This document shows, in pieces, positions 4,605 through 7,374 of a DNA stretch of 7,374 bases (position 1 is the stretch's first letter; every line of letters starts with the position of its first letter). The position numbers and the translations under genes were made by a program. Origin of the DNA: Bacteroidota bacterium. Its GTDB lineage: Bacteria > Bacteroidota > Bacteroidia > Flavobacteriales > Flavobacteriaceae. The DNA is taken from assembly GCA_024278565.1 (NCBI GenBank), contig JAJRSY010000008.1, positions 1 to 7,374 on the forward strand, in the 5' to 3' direction. The notes under the pieces are model-generated. The model saw only the letters and a list, made by a program, of their open reading frames with translations. It had not been told where the DNA came from and searched no databases.

Positions 4605-6824
4605 TCACAGGTAAATACTGACTCCTATACTCACGTTCCTTCCGATATTGGCAATGCCATCGACTTTTAACCTAGATAAATGTGAGGTATAAATTTCGTT
4701 GAATAGATTGTTTCCGCTAATGCGAATATCCATTTTTTGACCAAAAACAATCAAATTACCCCCAAAACCCGCATTTAATAAATTGTACCCCTGGGTGGTG
4801 GTTTCAAAACCACTTACCTCATTTTTATCAAAATAACTTTGTAGGCTAACAAACGCATAATTTTTCTTAATCAGGCTATTATTTTTGATGGTTTCTACCC
4901 TAAGCGTATTGGTCCAATTTGTGGCAGGGATCAAAGGTAGGGGGTTGCCGTCTTTCAATTTTCCGGTTACGGTTTCAAATGTACTTTCAACATGAAGCCA
5001 CTCTAAAGGATGCGGGTGCAGGTGCAACCCAATCTCACCACCATACAATCTTGCATTTTGCTGGTTATATACAAAGACCGCATCATTCGTTATAAAATTT
5101 CCGTTGGGCGCTATAAATACAAAATCGTTTATCGCATTGTTAAAACCATTGATATACAGTTCAAGGTGTTCATTTTTATATTCAAGGGAAATATCCACTT
5201 GAAGGTTTTGCTCGTTTTTTAAATCCGCATTTCCAGTTTCATAGCGGTTGGTGCCTTCATGCACACCATTGGAAGTCAATTCTGCTAAATTTGGCGCCCT
5301 AAAACCTGTAGCTGTATTGATTCGAGCTGTTATAGTTTCAGAAATGTTTGCCTTATAGCCCAAGGCGGCATTGAAACTATTGAATTTTTTTTCTAATTTC
5401 TCAATATGCCCCTCGTCACCCGACGCCCCGCTTTCCTCCCCGTTAATTTTTCGATGATCGTAACGGAGACCAAACTGCAGGTCGTTTTTATCACTAAGAT
5501 GCAGGTGTGAGGTCGCCAAAAGACCAATGTCGTTGGTCACTGCATCAGGTATTAGAATTTCTTCCCCAGCGTTCGTATTGGTTTGATACATGCCTTGAAG
5601 TCCTACAATAGTCTCCAGTTTATGCCATTTGGGTAGGTGGTACTGCAAGTTGTAGTTAAAAGTGGCAAGATCCATTTCTAGAGTGGCCCGATCGTCCCCT
5701 TCCTCAAATTCTTTTCTGGTATTGAAAATATAGCCCAGTGTTGCTTCCAAACTTGAATTTTCAAAAAACATATTGCTTTTTGAACTCAAGATGTGGTTGG
5801 TTAAGCGTTGAAAGGGGTTGTCTGGTGAGCGCATAGAGGTTTGTGCGCTAATTTCACTGGGAATACCCAATTCTGAACTATTCAGGTTATAGCGAAGCTC
5901 CGTTTTAAAACGGGAGGATTGGTACGCCATACCAGTTTTAAGGCCATACTCGTTAAACCTTGAATTAGTGACCCTCTTACCGTTGCCAGTTCTGTAATCA
6001 GCGTGTGAAACAGTACTACCACGTACCAAGTACTTGAACTTTTCTGTAGAAGTTTTTAGTCCTATATTGGCACCAAAACCCGAGGTATTCGAATAATAAT
6101 CAAGGTTGACATCGCCTTCGGTCTCGTTTTGCAATGCAAATTTTTCAGGGTTAAAGTAAAGTACGCCTCCCATAGCATCAGAGCCATAGAGTAGGGAGGC
6201 AGGGCCCTTAATAACCTCTACACTTTCAATGCCCGCATCACTAATGCCCAGCCCATGTTCGCCCCCAAATTGCTGGTTTTCAAGTCGCACCCCCTGAACA
6301 TAGACCAGCACTCTATTTGAGCTCAATCCTCGAATTACGGGCTTTCCGATACCAACCCCGGTCGAAACGCTTTCAACACCGGCCATGCCACTAATGCCAT
6401 CTGATAATGTAAGAGATCCCTTGGTCTTAAATTCAGCTATTGGGGCGTGTTCAACCTTCATAACGTTTTCACGTTGGAGTTTGTGAAAGGGAGTGGACAA
6501 GATAACCTCTTCCATTTCAATGACCGAAGGAGTAAGGGTGATATCAATCTTGTTTTCTTCGGAATAGATCTTTATGGTTTCAACGTACGTCTTATACCCT
6601 AAATGGGATACTACCAATTTGTAACTGCCTTTGGCCAGGTTGTTAATACTGAAAAAACCTTCCGAATTGGTAACGGTACCTTTTTCCAGTTTAGGAAAAT
6701 AGATGCTCACCCCTTCCAATACTCTATTGCCAGGGCTTGTTGTAATTGTACCGGATACTGTGTTTTGCGAATGCCCAAAATAACCGAGCATTCCTATACA
6801 TAGGAAAACAAATAGATGCTTCAT
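4605..6824 (-). CDS. TonB-dependent outer-membrane receptor, ZnuD-like branch (probable metal uptake)
   Basis: This 739-residue protein has a signal peptide (1-20, ending GHSQ). A carboxypeptidase-regulatory-like domain follows (about 22-98; GVSIYFPKLEKGTVTNSEGF, then GSYKLVVSHLGYKTY), and then a likely TonB box in EMEEVILST (103-111). The plug domain (about 119-228) contains KPVIRGLSSNRVLVYVQGVR and ESVEVIKGPASLLYGSDAMG; a 22-strand-type barrel runs to the C-terminal SIGVSIYL. Such receptors import a substrate across the outer membrane using TonB-ExbBD energy. The motif RAPNLAELTSNGVHEGTNRYETGN (509-532) and GGEHGLGISD (187-196) resemble receptors of the ZnuD/metal-uptake branch, and His/Asp/Glu-rich loops occur at 456-473 (DHRKINGEESGASGDEGH) and 601-606 (HLHPHP). 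The upstream gene encodes a small His/Cys-bearing exported protein. A metal substrate is inferred; haem or a siderophore cannot be excluded. There is no SusD partner, arguing against glycan uptake. The gene is intact. Confidence 0.96.
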   Translation of the reverse strand: MKHLFVFLCIGMLGYFGHSQNTVSGTITTSPGNRVLEGVSIYFPKLEKGTVTNSEGFFSINNLAKGSYKLVVSHLGYKTYVETIKIYSEENKIDITLTPSVIEMEEVILSTPFHKLQRENVMKVEHAPIAEFKTKGSLTLSDGISGMAGVESVSTGVGIGKPVIRGLSSNRVLVYVQGVRLENQQFGGEHGLGISDAGIESVEVIKGPASLLYGSDAMGGVLYFNPEKFALQNETEGDVNLDYYSNTSGFGANIGLKTSTEKFKYLVRGSTVSHADYRTGNGKRVTNSRFNEYGLKTGMAYQSSRFKTELRYNLNSSELGIPSEISAQTSMRSPDNPFQRLTNHILSSKSNMFFENSSLEATLGYIFNTRKEFEEGDDRATLEMDLATFNYNLQYHLPKWHKLETIVGLQGMYQTNTNAGEEILIPDAVTNDIGLLATSHLHLSDKNDLQFGLRYDHRKINGEESGASGDEGHIEKLEKKFNSFNAALGYKANISETITARINTATGFRAPNLAELTSNGVHEGTNRYETGNADLKNEQNLQVDISLEYKNEHLELYINGFNNAINDFVFIAPNGNFITNDAVFVYNQQNARLYGGEIGLHLHPHPLEWLHVESTFETVTGKLKDGNPLPLIPATNWTNTLRVETIKNNSLIKKNYAFVSLQSYFDKNEVSGFETTTQGYNLLNAGFGGNLIVFGQKMDIRISGNNLFNEIYTSHLSRLKVDGIANIGRNVSIGVSIYL

Positions 6825-6874
6825 TTCTTACTTGATTTAATAAATAAAACTGATGTTATGTAAATCTGTACGAG

Positions 6875-7207
6875 CTATGAAGCAAGGGGTGGACCCCTTA
6901 ATGTAAGATGTAATTTTTGAAATTTACTTAAATAGGAATAAAAACTAAGATTTTCCTTCTTTATAAGCGTGGCACTAAATATTTCTATACGCTCACAAAC
7001 ATGGTATTGCAGCGGCGCTAGGTTGAATTTTTGAAAATCACAGTCCAGTTCTACCTTGTGCACATGTAACGACCCAATTTCAACGCAATGTGTTTCTTCA
7101 TGTTCGAAAATGGCATGAGAAAGTTTAACCAATGATGGAGCAATAATTGACATCACCAATAGTAGTGAGGTCAAAGAATGCCTTATTTGATATTTAAAAC
7201 GTACCAC
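6875..7207 (-). CDS. Small exported His/Cys-containing protein, possible metal-binding partner of the receptor
   Basis: The frame gives 110 residues from a GTG at 7207; a stop lies two codons upstream, so it cannot be longer. The N-terminus has a basic region (VRFKYQIRH) followed by a hydrophobic core (LTSLLLVMSIIAPSLVKL) and a plausible cleavage site after LSHA. The alternative ATG at 7153 would remove most of the basic region, so the GTG is preferred. The mature part clusters potential metal ligands, HEETHC (36-41), LHVHKVELDC (47-56) and YHVC (68-71), and ends in LRGPPLAS. Small exported proteins with His/Cys clusters and a C-terminal RGPP motif occur next to metal-type TonB receptors in flavobacteria, as far as I recall; they have no proven function. 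It lies 50 nt before the receptor gene on the same strand, so an operon is likely. Binding of a metal and delivery to, or sensing for, the receptor are inferences. Confidence 0.75.
   Translation of the reverse strand: MVRFKYQIRHSLTSLLLVMSIIAPSLVKLSHAIFEHEETHCVEIGSLHVHKVELDCDFQKFNLAPLQYHVCERIEIFSATLIKKENLSFYSYLSKFQKLHLTLRGPPLAS
6884..6899 (-). promoter_or_regulatory. Perfect hairpin within the RGPPL codons of the small exported protein gene
   Basis: AAGGGGTGGACCCCTT is a perfect inverted repeat of 7-bp arms around GG; in RNA it would be a GC-rich stem of six pairs with a four-base loop. It covers the codons for the conserved C-terminal RGPPL and lies about 60 bases before the receptor start. 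No T tract follows, so it is not a standard terminator. It might stabilise mRNA or set the expression ratio of the two genes, or be a by-product of coding Gly-Pro-Pro. Confidence 0.4.
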
Positions 7208-7211
7208 TTTT

Positions 7212-7219
7212 CAAAGCTA
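7212..7219 (-). promoter_or_regulatory. Exact TAnnTTTG -7 motif immediately before the small exported protein gene
   Basis: On the minus strand TAGCTTTG, a perfect TAnnTTTG match, ends four bases before the GTG at 7207. No TTTG is found 17-23 bases upstream of it. If used, transcription would start at or just after the GTG, implying a leaderless message or an internal start such as the ATG at 7153. Confidence 0.3.
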
Positions 7220-7261
7220 AACTATATTTAGAGGCCTTTAGGTTAAGGAAATTGTAAATTT

Positions 7262-7282
7262 CCCTGCGCCAAGAGCGCAGGG
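7262..7282 (-). terminator. Strong GC-rich hairpin, probable terminator between two minus-strand genes
   Basis: CCCTGCGC (7262-7269) and GCGCAGGG (7275-7282) form a perfect 8-bp stem with a five-base loop in an otherwise AT-rich spacer. It lies 26 bases after the stop of the partial gene entering from the right edge, the position expected for that gene's terminator. On the minus strand the tail is AAATTTACAATTT, a poor T tract; on the plus strand the tail is CGTTTTCTT, which is better. It may work in both directions, although no plus-strand gene is seen ending here. Confidence 0.65.
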
Positions 7283-7307
7283 CGTTTTCTTCAATGCTGT
7301 GCATTGA

Positions 7308-7374
7308 TCATGTATCGAACAACCTGAGCTGTTTTGCATCATTCGCCCTTCCCTGATTTTCGATATACTTCTCG
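7308..7374 (-). CDS. C-terminal end of an unidentified protein (partial)
   Basis: One minus-strand frame is open from the right edge to a TGA at 7308-7310. It gives 21 residues that begin EKYIENQ, end in DAKQLRLFDT and are mostly polar and helix-forming. The nearby downstream hairpin (7262-7282) supports this as a true gene end. A second minus-strand frame stays open slightly longer but runs through the hairpin and yields an implausible Cys/Ser-rich sequence. The protein cannot be identified from so short a tail. Confidence 0.45.
   Translation of the reverse strand, partial: EKYIENQGRANDAKQLRLFDT

Noticed and set aside
5010..6803. Plus-strand open frames inside the receptor gene (for example 5010-5222 and 6603-6803)
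   Set aside because: They are antisense to a fully intact TonB-dependent receptor and show no recognisable motifs.
1..7374. CRISPR arrays, tRNA or rRNA genes, riboswitches, toxin-antitoxin or phage-defence genes
   Set aside because: No regularly spaced repeats with unique spacers, no tRNA-like cloverleaf or rRNA segment, and no defence or toxin domains were found on either strand.

Overview
The window looks like chromosomal DNA from a flavobacterium (Bacteroidota, probably Flavobacteriaceae). The reasons are a TonB-dependent receptor with an N-terminal carboxypeptidase-regulatory-like domain, a TIGR02757/DUF2400 protein typical of this phylum, AT-rich spacers, start codons without clear Shine-Dalgarno sequences, several matches to the Bacteroidota promoter pattern TTTG-N19..23-TAnnTTTG, and repeat families common in these genomes. 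The genus cannot be read from the sequence.

Left part (1-1182): a broken region. The plus strand opens with the last 39 codons of what looks like an IS630-family transposase. Facing it on the minus strand is a secreted S10 serine carboxypeptidase pseudogene. It carries two lesions: an internal frameshift, best explained by an 8-bp deletion, and loss of its C-terminal part exactly where the presumed insertion sequence begins, at a TA dinucleotide inside a Tyr codon. An AT-rich spacer without genes follows (1183-1546).

Middle (1547-4578): an intact TIGR02757 family protein (minus), a 362-nt spacer packed with several kinds of short repeat, a LolD-like ABC transporter ATPase (minus), then divergently folE (GTP cyclohydrolase I) and a small conserved-looking membrane protein of unknown function (both plus). 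folE and the small gene are 81 nt apart; a good promoter match just before the small gene suggests it can be transcribed alone and fixes its start codon.

Right part (4605-7374): a minus-strand pair consisting of a small exported His/Cys-containing protein (6875-7207) followed 50 nt later by a 739-aa TonB-dependent receptor (4605-6824). The receptor resembles the ZnuD-like branch, and with the His/Cys protein this suggests uptake of a transition metal; the metal itself is inferred, not shown. A strong GC-rich hairpin (7262-7282) separates this pair from the C-terminal end of another minus-strand gene that leaves the window.

Most genes here are ordinary housekeeping genes. No clearly novel multi-gene system is visible. 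The points most worth following are the doubly broken peptidase with its transposon junction, the repeat-filled spacer whose repeat includes the end of the ABC ATPase gene, the small exported metal-binding-like protein with an mRNA hairpin over its conserved C-terminal motif, and the small membrane protein.
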